In this document: positions 1 through 11,697 of the stretch, piece after piece
Layout of the letters: the number at the start of each line of letters is the position of its first letter
Position numbering within the stretch: position 1 is the stretch's first letter
Assembly (NCBI GenBank): GCA_035235625.1
Contig: CP141140.1
Span: forward strand, 6,406,685 to 6,470,684
Origin: Saururus chinensis
Taxonomy: Eukaryota > Streptophyta > Magnoliopsida > Piperales > Saururaceae
DNA length: 64,000 bases
Reading direction: 5' to 3'
Program-made: the position numbers and the translations under genes
The notes under the pieces: generated by a model
What the model was told of the DNA's origin: nothing
The model's database searches: none
The model's input: only the letters and a program-made list of their open reading frames with translations

Positions 1-1249
1 CTCTTCCACCCAATCCCTTACCACACTCCCCTTAGTCATGATCCCCTTAGTGGTTAAGTGGTCAAATATATTTTTGTCATTTGATAATAACTATTAATAA
101 TTTTATTAAAGACATGGGGTATATATGTACTTTTTGAAACATCAAATGGTGTAAGTGTCATTTTGTTAAAAGACATGGGATGATAGTACAATTTACCAAA
201 AAAAGGAGAAATACGCCATGGAATTTTGGATGAGCACTTTGTCATCCCATGTTTTAGCCAGCCCACCCCATTTATACACACATGGTAGATATCCACCACT
301 CTCTTAAGAGGGGTGGGAGACTTCTCACCCTCAAATTTTGATCTTATTATTCTTCCTGTACATGAGCTACTAGGAGTTTGAGGTAAAAGTCCTCTCACTA
401 TAGGGCTTTACTATGGCATGAGTCGAGCACAACCAAGTAGTTTTATGTCAATGTCCAACACCTTTACCATCTTATAAGTTTTTGTCATTTTGATGATTTG
501 TATGAAGTTTTTTTTATCAAAATTATAGTCCAACAAAGATTCATGTCTATGTCTTTAGTTTTATAAATTGTTTGTGTGTATACTTCACAAGAATACTTTA
601 GGGTTAAAGTGTGTAGATGGAAGTGATGTGAGAGAGGCGATATTAGAAATGTCTTCAAAGTCTTAAATTGAGAGTGCTACTAAAAATTATGTATGTTCTT
701 CCACAAGGCTAGCATGAAGCATACATAACTAATATAGGAAGACTCTTGGCATTCGGTGTCGTCTTAACAAGAAAAATTGTAGTTAAAATATATTATGATA
801 TGGTATGTTTTCATACAAAAACATTGACAATTGAGTTTTACCTTATAAAACTTAATTAACACATTTTGGTGTGTGTTGTGTTTAAGGTATAGACACATCT
901 AACATGCTAAACTAAACTTATGGGTGTTTTCTTCCTTTTCTATAGACGTTTTCCACTATGTATATCCATACACACAAACGCTTGGGAGTTCATTGACGAG
1001 TAGATCATCAAAGTTTATTTTATTAAGAGAATAAAGCGCCATTCAAGATGGACGTAGGTAATTTAGGAAGAGACTTATGAATTTTTTTTATCATAGTTAT
1101 AATTGTGTAGAATAGATTAGAGGTGGCCTGAAATTTTGATAGAGAAGAAACCCTACAAGAGATCTTCATGTTACGAGGAACCAATGCATCCATTTCCCTC
1201 CCGCTTAGGTTCTGGTCGTTTGAGTTGAGTAGTACTAGTAGTTTTTCTT
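1..1249. other. AT-rich intergenic DNA, no gene seen
   Basis: No open frame here resembles a known protein and no clear repeat boundary was found. The only long frame (54-398, minus) has no recognisable motif and looks like chance. Confidence 0.5.
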
Positions 1250-1521
1250 AATTTGGGTTGAGTCGATCAACTTGCTCGCAAAGGAAGCGAAGCTTTATTT
1301 TCTCCATGGACGTCGAGGATTCCAAGTCCAAGAGATAGCCCATGTCCATGCCACCTTTGTCGACCTACTTCAAGACTTGTTGGAGTAGAAAGACGCAAAT
1401 TAAATGAGTAGGTTGACGAGGTGGCATTGACATGAGTTATCTCTTGGACTTGGAATCCTTGATGTCTATGGAGATAATAAAGCTATGCTTTCTTCGTTAG
1501 CAAGCTGACTCAGCATAAATT
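1250..1521. repeat. Long imperfect hairpin (foldback element or small-RNA-like stem)
   Basis: Positions 1250-1370 and the reverse complement of 1406-1521 align along about 118 bp at roughly 80% by eye, including an uninterrupted match of about 20 bp (GATTCCAAGTCCAAGAGATA at 1317-1336). The loop is about 35 bp. The transcript of either strand would form a long stem. A foldback MITE is the likeliest explanation. A young MIRNA-like locus is possible, but there is no evidence of expression. Confidence 0.75.
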
Positions 1522-1527
1522 AGGGTT

Positions 1528-1735
1528 GTTAACGAGCCGAGTTAGTTTGTCGAGCAGGCTTAACTCAATTTGGCTCAGTTCGAATTAGGCTCGACTCAAA
1601 TCGGGCTCGGCTTTAACTCGATTCAAACTTGAATAGGCGTGAGCTTCGAGTTCGAGCATACCCCTACTGGACTCAACACGAATAAAACTCTAACTCGACT
1701 CTACATGGGTCGAGCTCAAACCCGAGTATAAAATT
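1528..1735. repeat. Repeat rich in GAGCTCG/GGCTCGA words
   Basis: Dense overlapping variants of GGCTCGA, GAGCTCG and CTCGACTC run through this segment. The same word style recurs at 53830-54035 and 54990-55170, so it is a dispersed repeat family in this genome. No coding frame. It may be the sub-terminal part of a DNA transposon, but no termini were identified here. Confidence 0.5.
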
Positions 1736-1807
1736 TAAATTATATATTAATAATATATAATAATATGTATGTTATAATTATTAATTTAAATATATATTTA
1801 TGACATA

Positions 1808-1892
1808 CTCCCTCTGTCTTAGTATAATAGCTCAATTTGATTAGTTTATTTTAAAAAATCAAATACATTTATTAATCTAAGGACGAAGGGAG
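1808..1892. mobile_element. Stowaway-like MITE, 85 bp
   Basis: The element begins CTCCCTCTGTCTTAG and ends in the inverted counterpart (CTAAGGACGAAGGGAG), flanked on both sides by TA. The terminal sequence and TA target are those of Stowaway/Tc1-mariner MITEs. It is very short, with almost no internal sequence. Confidence 0.8.
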
Positions 1893-2150
1893 TATATAAA
1901 AAGACATATGAAATGCATTTATATGAATTGATACTTACTCACAACTGCGTGAGCCCCAACGTCGTGCGCCCTCGAATTTTGATCCAACAATACACATAAC
2001 TCAAGAGGCCTTACGCTGACATGTGTGAGCCCAAACTCATAAAAAATTTTCATGATATATATCCTCGTTAAATAATAATATATGTATAATTTCTATGTAT
2101 GATATATATTTTAAAAAAATAAAAATATTAGAGACACAAACACTAATATA

Positions 2151-2251
2151 CTCCTTCTGTCCCAAATTAATAGTTTCAATTAGTTTTTCAAGATGAACTA
2201 AAATTAGCTCAATTGAAAAACCAAATGGAGCTATTAATATATGACAGAGGG
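2151..2251. mobile_element. Stowaway-like MITE, about 100 bp
   Basis: It begins CTCCTTCTGTCCCAAATTAA after TA. The far end carries the inverted counterpart (CTATTAATATATGACAGAGG). Same family style as 1808-1892 and the copies at 29511, 36311 and 47215. The right TA is eroded. Confidence 0.65.
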
Positions 2252-2814
2252 TCAACATGATATTACACTAATATACCCAAAAACTCTTCTAAAAAATGCA
2301 TGATACTAGGGGGACCAACCTTAGTTTACAAAAGAATGGTTAAAATATTCTTTCAAAAGTTAAAGCATGACACGGGGACCAGCCTCAACTTACATAATAT
2401 TTCTCTTTTTACATATATTTGGAATTTTTTAAAGGCATACTAAGGCTAAAGAATAATTCTTTTATGAATGATTTATAAACATGTAAGGAAAAGAAAATAC
2501 AAAGAAATAAATGGTAATGTTGCCTAAGTGAGTATCTATTTTTTGTATCTTTTTTAGTGATTATATGCACATAAAGAGAGGAAAAGTGCCTTTTTTTGAG
2601 CATATGAAACTAAAACTCATTTATCATAGTTTTCTTATTTCCTAGTGAATATAGTAAGATATTCGAGGTGCAGTCATAATACTTGTTGAAGTGTATTTAT
2701 TAATATTTAATACTAAAGGCATCTTAGTACGTGTGATACTTCATATACTTCAAATTTTCATATATATAATTTTTATTTTTTTAATTCAAGCCTAGGCTCA
2801 TGATTCACTAATTT

Positions 2815-3025
2815 TGGAAAGACAAATTAAACTAATCTAATTTTTGAATTTGAATTTTTTGAATTGCTAATATTCTTTGAATTACATAATATATAGATAA
2901 AATCTAAACTAATCGTAATAGAACTAGGAAACGCTAAACTAATCCAATTTTAAATAAAGGTGTCTAACTATTAGAAATTAGACTAAAAATAGGACTCTAA
3001 TATAATCTAATTTAGAGTCACAACA
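2815..3025 (-). repeat. 3' LTR of the gag-only gypsy element
   Basis: Direct repeat partner of 5039-5232. It begins TGTTGTGACTCTAAATTAG on the minus strand and ends TGTCTTTCCA. It is slightly longer than its partner because of a small insertion near its middle. Confidence 0.8.
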
Positions 3026-3119
3026 TTCCATCACTGCTTCTACATCAACTTGTCTTCAAGGCGACTACTTTTTCAAGGCTTGAAATATTAGGTGGATGTC
3101 ATTGACTAGCATTAGTCCT

Positions 3120-4927
3120 TTTTTTTTTGGCAGGCATCCATTTCAACTTGTGTAAGCTTCTTGACTGGAATAGTGGGAGGTGAAGAGGTGGGAACAGGGG
3201 ATGCAGCAGTAGAGGTAGAGGACTAACAAGAGGAGGAAGTACACCTATGTTGTGCTACTATTTCCTCACATACACAATCTATACACATCGTTTCTGTCAA
3301 GGAGGTCTGAGGAAAAAGTTGCAATTTAGCTTGACTATCGGACTTAAGACCTACTTTGAAGACATTGATTAAGGCGTGCTCTGGTCATCCTTGGAAGCTA
3401 TTCACCAAGCACTTGAACTCATCCTGGTAGTCCTGAACTGATCCCCATTGATGAACCTGAGGCAACAAGCTGTTAAAATATGATAGGGAGTTTGGCCAAA
3501 GCGGAGAAGAAGAGCATGCTTGAACTCAGGCCAAGTAGCATATGGGTGCTGAGCAAGAACTGGTGGACCCAACGTATAACACAACCCTCCATATGAAAAG
3601 ATTCTAATTCACAATTGTTCATGAGCTGGGGTGCGATGGAAGTGAAAGAAGTGCTTTGCCCAAGAGACCTATTCATTTGGGTCTTCGCCTTTAAAGACAA
3701 GAAAAGTGACGTGAATCGGGCAAGCCTGAATAGTAGGGTTCTGATTGGGGATTGCGCCACAATAAGGGTAGTCAACATGACCACAAGAAAGACGGCTCGC
3801 TCGTGGTAGTCTGTCTCTTCAATAAAAGCATTGTCATTGTCAAGTTGATTAGCACGATAGGGGCCACAAGCGCACAAAACATGGTGTGAGGTGGTACCAC
3901 CTGGGGGTACTGGCCATCAGGGCCATGCTCATTACAATCCGGTCCGTAAAAAAGATCCTTAGCCTGTGAAGATGTGTCTGGAAGTAGAAAATCAGGCTAG
4001 ACTGGCTTGATGAAAGTGGTGGGCTATTGGACCGGGAGTGTACAAGGGAGGAAATGGTACGCTACAACGGCATGATCAACTGTCGGAATGATAGTTGCGT
4101 CAGAGGAGATTGAAAAAGGGGCACGACGGAAGGGGATAGAGCAAATGGGGCAATGGAGCCAACTGACACCAAGGAAGAAGTCGAGCTATGTTGGGAGGTG
4201 ACGCCAGCACAAATTGGGGTGATTTGACTGGCCGGTGGCAGAGCAACCAAGAGAGGCAGCTCGATGGGTAAGCTGGATGATGTCAGAGATGCAGACGAAG
4301 CACAATCTAGGCAAAGCTAAGTAGATACATCGACCTACAACAGTTGGGCTGCGAACAGAGCAGGACCGTCTGGAAAGAGGGGGCCGACAATGAGGTGGTA
4401 GAGCCATCCCGGTTATGTGCAGGCGTAATGACTGGCACAAGGGAGGTCTGCAGCAACTGGATCGGAGCTGGAGTGGTCGATCTGGAGGTGGACTGGGCTA
4501 CAAACGTCTCCGGTGGAAGAGAAGGTGACGAAAAGAAGGCAACTTGATTGGATGGCAGAGAAGGGCAACTTGGCCGGCGATTGCACTAAAGGACGAGTCA
4601 CCAAATGACTCCGAAAAATGCGTATGGAGTGAGTGAATGGAGTCTGGGAGCCAGGAGATGGAGCATAGAACCTCGTCCAAGTGCCGACCAATTTTTGCAT
4701 TTTGCGCTTCAAAATGGCAGCAATGTTCTTCGTAACAACGGTCATGCTTGTCTTGGTTGGCAGCATGGGCGGACTTCACATTGGTAAGCTCTTAAACTTC
4801 CTTTTACTTGATTTTCCAAGTGTTGTGTACAGGGGTGAAGATGGGCAGGGGAGGACTCTGAGATGGGCATGTCATAGAGGTCTGAAGAATTTGCTGTAGT
4901 CGGGGGCGGCTTAGCACCGGGCGGCAT
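3120..4927 (-). pseudogene. Broken Ty3/gypsy gag polyprotein
   Basis: Read on the minus strand in several frames. The N-terminal part (about 4927-4060) is low-complexity with Ser/Pro-rich stretches. Around 3720-3400 the retrotransposon gag core is recognisable: a WAKHFFHFHR-like stretch, then YATWPEFKHALLLRFGQTPY, then a QYQDEFKCL-like segment and PEHALINVFKVGLK. Near 3150-3200 lies KKLTQVEMDA, which in plant gypsy gag precedes the zinc knuckle. The knuckle itself is not readable. Frameshifts and stops interrupt every part, so no product is expected. The family call rests on motif recognition, not on a database search. Confidence 0.75.
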
Positions 4928-4976
4928 ACTTTTTCAAAGCGGTGGACTCATGGTGAAAGGAGGTCTAAAAGTTGAA

Positions 4977-4989
4977 CGCTCCGATACTA
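4977..4989 (-). other. Primer-binding site, tRNA-Met type
   Basis: The minus strand reads TAGTATCGGAGCG, close to the common plant PBS TGGTATCAGAGC. It lies about 49 nt inside the 5' LTR boundary rather than abutting it, which is unusual and may mean a small insertion or a misplaced LTR end. Confidence 0.55.
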
Positions 4990-5038
4990 GTAATGTAGAC
5001 CGATGTCTACACAAGACAGAGAGATAGAAGAATATAAT

Positions 5039-5232
5039 TGAAAGACAAATTAAACTAATCTAATTTCTGAATCTGATCTTCTTTGAATTACATAGAGAAA
5101 ATCTATATTAATCCTAATCAAACAAGGAAACACTAAACTAATCCAATTCTAACTAAAGAAGTAGTCTAACTATTAAGAATTAGACTAAAAATAGGATTCT
5201 AATATAATCTAATCTAATTTAGGGTCACAACA
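5039..5232 (-). repeat. 5' LTR of the gag-only gypsy element
   Basis: Begins TGTTGTGACCCTAAATTAG on the minus strand and ends TCTTTCA. Pairs with 2815-3025. Confidence 0.8.
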
Positions 5233-5317
5233 AATTTCTCCAATACATATGACTTTGTAGCCACATAAAAAATTTGAATTTTATAATCATAATTGGTTTA
5301 GAACTTATTAAAGTGCG

Positions 5318-5645
5318 AAGGGGGCAAAGTTTTTTGTTATAGAAATCCTAAATTACCTCTAATCTATATCATTATTAAAATTAAAAGGGGCCAAGATTTT
5401 TGTTATAGAAGTTCTAAATTACCCTAAATATATAAAAAAATATTATTTATGAACCCTTATTTAGGTATCAGATAAGGTAATTAAACTTGAAGCTCAATTT
5501 ACTATAATATTAATTATTAAAATCAAAATGGGCCCGAGATTTTTGTCATAAAAATCCTAAATTTCCAAAATATACCAAAAACATCACTTATGAACCCTCA
5601 TTTAGGTATTGGGTAAGATAATTAATTTGAAGCTCAATTTGCATA
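5318..5645. repeat. Imperfect tandem repeat, unit about 140 bp
   Basis: The word series GGGCC-AAGATTTTTGT, CCTAAATT, ATGAACCCT-ATTTAGGTAT and GAAGCTCAATTT occurs in the same order at about 5384-5505 and 5530-5640. A truncated first unit starts near 5318. No coding content. Confidence 0.7.
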
Positions 5646-6663
5646 TGGTAATACTAGTCATAGTGTACGTACAAATGTATGTGTTGAATAGAGAATGGCA
5701 TTTGTCACTTACTACTTCACAAATAGTTAATGAATCATTTAAACAATGAGTATAAGCCAATTAGAAACTTCAGTGGAGTATTATAGGAGATTGGTTGATG
5801 ATTAAATTTAACAGAAAATTGTAAGTCAAATTTGGTTGCTAAAATCTTGCTAAGGCTAGTAGGGAAGTCCCTCCACCAGTTTTTGCACCTCCTCAAGAGA
5901 TCCTACAACCTAATGTCCGGCCCATCCTTTGTATGAGGTTGTTGTTGCAAGCCAACCCTCACCGACTTCATCTATATACATCAATTGGTGTATCTACCAT
6001 TGGGGAAACAACGACATGCTAAAGGATAGAGGCAAAACTTCTTCGTCTTCATCCCAAATGATGGAGAGCATGACCCCTTTATGGAAGAAACCAACAAAAG
6101 TGTCCCTTTCATGAAGCCTAGCCACCTGACATGCTTGGTGACTCCCATGTCGTCCTACTTCTCTTGTGTGACAAGCAATGCCATATATACTTCGTCATTG
6201 AGCCACTCACTAGGGACTGGGTGGTCATCTAGCTCCCCCCACATGAGTCCCCCATGCAAATGCCAAATCGGTCTCCTTAGGGGCAAATTTATTCAAAGTA
6301 GTACGTTTAATTGATCCCTCCTAGCCAGTCTCTCCTACCAACTTAATTAAGGTTGAGACATTCTCTTCTAGACGCCCAAGATGCTTCACCATGTATGAGG
6401 GCATGGTTTGATGGTTGCAAGTCCTGCATGGCTACTTATGGTGTACAAAGAAAGGTGCCTTACTTTGCTTCCTTTGCCAAACCTTCTTGTTGGTAGCGGC
6501 TACTAGTTTGTGTCTAATGGATCTATGTATTGTGCTCATGTGCACAATGGATTCCTTGAAGCTTTGGCTCTTATTGGACATGGAAGTGGTATTTGCGCTG
6601 AGCTCCTCCAACACTTCCTTGGCCATGAAGAGTACATGGGAAGGTCATGGTGTTGCCTCCTTT
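5646..6663. other. Unclassified intergenic DNA, possible retrotransposon fragment
   Basis: Short open frames occur on both strands. On the minus strand near 6626-6432 a stretch reads AKEVLEELSANTTSMSNKSQ and continues, loosely like the coiled N-terminal part of plant gypsy gag, but I cannot support a family call. Nothing here looks like a host gene. Confidence 0.35.
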
Positions 6664-6869
6664 TGTAACGTCCTTGATTCTTCTGCAACTTTCTACAACC
6701 TTTCTGTAATTTTTCATTTATTTTTTTGATGGGGAAATTTGATGCTTTGATGTATTGATTATTTATACCCATAGAGTCGGGTGAGTGACTTAGTCACACG
6801 CCATGGGCCTCAACGCGTGACAAAAATTTTCAGCTCTAAAAGGAAATAAAAATTGAAAAAAACGAGAAG

Positions 6870-6900
<31 letters not shown>

Positions 6901-7050
6901 GAAGGAAAAATACTCCAAGTCGACCCCTTTGGCCATTTTGTTCTTCCGCTCTGCCTCACCCTAGTTTGCCCCTTTTCCATCTATTTTTCGATTTTTCCAC
7001 CACTGTCACAAGCTAGCGAGGAACTGAGTAGGCCATACAAAATCATAGGA

Positions 7051-10000
7051 TGTCACACCCTCCCACATCGGGGTGCTCACAGACAGAAATGGACACAAAC
7101 ATAGGGTTGTACTTGTCCGTGTCCATTTGTCATTTGAATATCCCTTGTCCATGTCCATCTATATCTGCCTAGTCCATATCATGCTTTGTCCAAGTTTGTC
7201 TGCTACGGACACAAGCGGATACTGACGGACCTGGACAAATATTTCAATACCTAAATTTTTATCCCAATTCAAATTTTTTAGTACTTTTGTAATATGTTAG
7301 AACAATCCTAACATGCTACATAAGTGCTTAATTCATGTTTTTAAGTTGCCATGTGCCTATGTAGCTTATTAGGATTGTCCTAAGATGCTACTTAGGAAGT
7401 GAATTCTATTTTTTTCTAATAGTTAGTAATAATTACTACTATATTTAAGGAAGTGTTAGGTAAAGGTGGCATACGCAGATGTCCACGAACAAGGGTATGT
7501 CCGCGTTCGTAGCTCCCTATTAGTGCGGATAAAAAACTTGGTCTGTGTTCACCCCAAACAAAGAAAAATATCTATTTTATATAAAAACGGACACGGACAA
7601 ACATATGGATAACGGACGCCCATGAGCACCGCTATACCACACCCCCCATTGACTTGAACCTAGTCTAGGGTGGTGAAACACGACGCGACGAAGCAGAAGA
7701 CTACCCCAAAAGGGTTTTTATCAAAGTACACAACACATGTCATTGGTTTAAAAGCAAATTATAGAAGGAAAAAAGGATAAAAATTAAGTCTCACTTAATC
7801 AGAATCACACCCATATCAACACATAAAATAAATAGTCATAAGCCCGAAGACTGCATCAAGTAAAACCAACACGACCATAAGTCTAAGCCCTCACAAGGCT
7901 ATCCAAAGTATGAAACAAAGTTTGACATCAACATAATATGTGACATAAGTCTAAAACAACCCAAGCATCTAGCCCCCTCTCATGAAGCATACCTATCCTC
8001 AAGCTCGACATGTAATTCATCTAGAGCACATGCATGACACAACATTTAACCCCAAAACAAAACCACAAAACAAAGAGGGGTGAGCTTAGCTTTGTAAGGG
8101 TTTTAAAATAAAACATAATCTCATGATAACACCACATGCGTTCTTCCCATAGAAGTCAATTTAAACATGCATCACATATCCATTATCTACACCTATGCAT
8201 CATGAGTTAATTCACATTTTATATTCACATTTATACCACTTGTGTATCATAGGTTCATTCATAATCCATAACACACATGCACAACTTGTGCAATCATTTG
8301 AGTTTCATTGATCATTCACATCCTACTTGAATTAAGTATCAACATTCACATTTACTTTGCATAATCAAATGTATCAAACCTCATTCCATCTTGCATGTTC
8401 AAGTGTAATCATTTTGTATGCATCTTGTGTAAACAAAAACATCAGTCCCTACATGTCACGTGCGCGAAGCTTTGCCTAGCGTCCGCACTCGTGATGGTTT
8501 GGCTGCGTCACGCAACCAGCAACCACTCTCTTCCCTTCCCACTCGTATGCGCAAGAGAAACACAAGTAAAACAGCAATACAGTCCAACCTGGTGCAAGGG
8601 TCTCCACCTAAGCTATATTTCTGTCCAATGAAATACAAAATAGAGAGAGGGTAAGGGCTGATCCACCAGGCTGAGAGCTTTCTTCTCCACTCCCTGGTTC
8701 GCTATGCAGGAAGAAATCTCCAATCAATCAGCCATGGCCGCCCTGCTCATCCCTTTAAATAGGTTCAGCCTAAAACTGGTCATCCCTATGCTACTAGGAG
8801 TACAAAACCCACCCAATACAAGAGTCCTCACCCTATCCAACTCTCAGCCCATAGTCATTCTGCTCCTAGCATAGATTAGGAAACCTACAAGAGTCCATCC
8901 TCCGCTAGAAGTCCATCGTCATGCTGCCTCCAAGAGTCAGCCCATCCAACCACTCCAACTCCCATCCGCCTTAGGAGTGTGACCAACCTGCCTGTGTGAG
9001 TCATGTCCATCGTAGGAATCTGCTACCCGAACTCTTACTCAAGCTAGGAGTGAAGCGAACCAGCATAGGTGCATCTCGTCCGCCTTATGAGTCCTCCCCT
9101 AAGTCCAAGTAGCTCCCAGCTTCGCTGAAAGAGTCCCGCCCACACAAGGACTCCTACCCATCCTGCTCCACAAGGCGAGTAACTCGTCCGGAACACCTCC
9201 AGTACTGTCCCAACATCTGTCCGTGCCCAAGGGGCTGCCTAGGCTGTCCATCGCCTAGCAAAACTTGGTTGTCCGCTCTAAGTAAGGGGGTAGCCGCCCC
9301 ATTTTCCCATCCGTCAAGTTAAGGAGATAACACTACACAACCTGTGTCAATGAGCATTATAATCTATATACATGTATAAATAATATGGTGAAGTCTGACA
9401 ATAGAGAAAATAATCCTACTTATCCTAGTTAAAGCACAAGCAGACCTGCTCACTCTGAAAATCCTAAAAGAAAGTTTGAATTCCTAGAAAGAAAAACTTG
9501 AGCAATTTGGGTAAATCCCTAACAGGGAAATTACCCTTTGGTAAGTCAGTGTACATGGACAAACCGGTCTAGATTCTTAGGTCCAAAATAACTCATCAAT
9601 TTAACTCATTATAGCATTCAACTCTTCTTACTTGGGGAGGGAACTCGTCCTCAAAAGAAAGTAAAACCTCATCCAATGGACGTAAAATACTATCCTTTCG
9701 GATATAAAACTAATTCAATAAACCTTCGATGCAGCTAATTTGAAAAACTATGACATCCAATCAATTAATCACGGTTAAACACGAGTAATCTTCATTTACA
9801 AATCATTCTCATGATGTATGTGACATAATATATACATGAGCAATGTTTAAGGGATATAAACATATGTAAACATAGCCTAATCAGTCTTAAATGTATAAAA
9901 CATGATCCATTTGTAACAAATAAAAATCATATAAGCATGGGTAAGAAATACATACATGATCATGTACCTAATTGAGCTGAAACATGTAAAACATGACTCA

Positions 10001-11495
10001 TTTGTAATTAAATTGACATGTGCAAGCATTCATATCCTTTCAGATCATAAGCTATTGGAGTCATGATGTAAAGAAGAAAGAATGATAAAATTATGGATTT
10101 AAATCAAGTAGAGCATCATACTAAGCTTAAATATATATTGACATCTCTATAATTAAGCTAAAACACTTATATCATGCTCCATATGAAATTAATATAACAT
10201 GTGTAAGTAATTTTAGCTCATCATGGTCATAATAAACTAAAATCATAAGAAAGAATGAAGAAATGATCAAAATTCGGTAAAACATACATGTACCAAAAAT
10301 CACTGTATAGTCGTTCTAATGCTCATTCAGGCAACACACAAATTCGAATTCACTTTATAGTTGTTCGAACTTCTGGCCATTCAAATAACTTGTTAGCCAG
10401 TTCAAATAGTTGGAACAGTTTACTTTTCTAGTTCTTCTTTTTCTCGATAACCGAACTAAAATCATTCCAAAATTTCATATAAATTCCCAAAACATCATAA
10501 AGCATCATATGATCAATACCTAAACCTAAATGTGATATATCTAACATTTCATAATTAAACATACAAAAACAACAATAAACCACATATTTTAAAGGAATCA
10601 CCATTACCCATCAAGATGTTTCAAAAGCTTAAATAAACCCACATTAATGGTATTACATGAAAGAACACCACTTAATATAAAAACCACTTACATCTATTCA
10701 GCTTGCGAATCCCTTGAATAAACTCCAATCTCAAGAAATCCTACCAAAAAATTAGGGCTTTTGGTTAGTCCTAATCAAAACCTAGCTAATAGACTTAAAT
10801 CAATATGAGAATGATAGATTCAAGGCTTCCTTAGGTTAAAAACATAGATTAGTGTTCTAAATTAGAATTAAAAAGATATTCTTAGATGGAAATAAACTAA
10901 TAATCCAAACAAGAGATGTGAAGGATGAATTGATTAAGACAAAATTGAAAGGATTAAAGTGTAATTAAAGAAACAACTTACCTTAAGATGAGTTCCTTCT
11001 TTGGGAAATGGGGGTAGAACCCTAGCCTCCCTCCCAATCTCAGCCCTTCCTATTCGGGAAATGAAATAGGGTTTTCCTTTTATAATAAGTAGCTTGTGGG
11101 CTGAGAATTAAATTATTGAGCAGAAAAATAGGTAAATAGATCATAAGTAACCATTTAAGTGCACATTTGACTCCAAAAATGAATTTAATCACCATCAATC
11201 TCACTCAGATAAATCAATAGAAGGTTGACGTCTGAAAAGGGTAACACACCATCCGATACGAACGTGGGTCCTATGGCGGGGCTATCTTCTTTGATCAAGG
11301 AGTTCAGATAGAAAAATAACCTTAAATATGTAAAAATTTTGTGGATTAAGCTAGACACTAATATACTAAACTGACATAAAATTAAACCTTAAGAAATTTA
11401 TAATTAAACTAACCCATTACCCCAAGAAAATCAAACCAAATCGAAACAATCAATTTCATACAAATCAAAATGGTAATGAATTAGAAGATCTTACA
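7051..11495 (-). mobile_element. Large LTR-type insertion, apparently a solo LTR, minus orientation
   Basis: The plus-strand ends are TGTCACACCC on the left and GATCTTACA on the right, i.e. a TG...CA element. Both flanks carry TAGGA (7046-7050 and 11496-11500), an exact 5-bp target duplication. Deleting the block and one TAGGA restores the continuous LTR arm described at 6664-11531. No coding frame and no internal second LTR was found, so a solo LTR fits. On the minus strand a TATTATAAAAGG box at about 11078-11089 precedes a leader that runs into a splice-donor-like AAGGTAAGT near 10980, as at the R-U5 boundary of plant gypsy LTRs. About 560 bp at its left end is a nested insert. Confidence 0.75.
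7069..7631. mobile_element. Nested hAT-like non-autonomous insert
   Basis: The left end reads CGGGGTGCTCA and the right end the inverted TGAGCACCG. Sub-terminal copies of GGACACGGACAA-type words face each other at both ends. GGGGTGCTCA termini with repeated sub-terminal words are typical of plant hAT MITEs. A clean 8-bp duplication is not visible; ACACCCTC/ACACCCCC just outside is a weak candidate. No transposase frame. Confidence 0.55.
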
Positions 11496-11531
11496 TAGGA
11501 AACCAAATGGAGAAGTCCTCCTCCCACTACA

Positions 11532-11697
11532 ACAAAGAGCAGCTACATGTTCTCTTCCTCAAGATATTTGATATGATTTGTTGGTTGGACGTGGAGGAGA
11601 TGAGCTTCAAGATGGTTCATCATGTACCTAACGATCATTTGGGTGACATATTGATTTTACCCTTTGAACTTTCATATTGGACAACTAAAATTCGAGT
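11532..11697. other. Spacer between two convergent LTR copies
   Basis: A 166-bp unique segment lies between the inward-facing ends of the two LTRs. The open frame crossing it (11507-11878, plus) is built from both LTR ends plus this spacer and is not considered a gene. Confidence 0.5.

Larger units (their letters stand above)
2815..5232 (-). mobile_element. Internally deleted Ty3/gypsy LTR retrotransposon (gag only)
   Basis: Two direct repeats (2815-3025 and 5039-5232) bound the element. Each starts TGTTGTGAC and ends in CA on the minus strand. The outer flanks are an exact 5-bp duplication, AATTT at 2810-2814 and 5233-5237. The interior on the minus strand holds a tRNA-Met-type primer-binding site and a broken gag reading; then, directly after the gag tail, the 3' LTR. 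Protease, reverse transcriptase, RNase H and integrase are all absent, so the copy is non-autonomous. The two LTRs differ in length (211 and 194 bp) and by many substitutions, so the insertion is not recent. Confidence 0.85.
6664..11531 (+). mobile_element. LTR copy (plus orientation) split by a later insertion
   Basis: Begins TGTAACGTCCTTGATTC and, ignoring the inserted block 7051-11500, ends CCCACTACA. The joined length is about 418 bp. Its reverse complement matches the LTR at 11698-12317 in order over most of its length, including the GGCCTCAACGC block, a GGCCATTTTG block and a final GGAGAAGTCCTCCTC block. It contains a (GA)n tract at 6871-6901. It lacks about 180 bp present in the other copy. 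No matching target duplication, primer-binding site or polypurine tract flanks it, so it is either an eroded solo LTR or a rearranged fragment. Confidence 0.7.
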
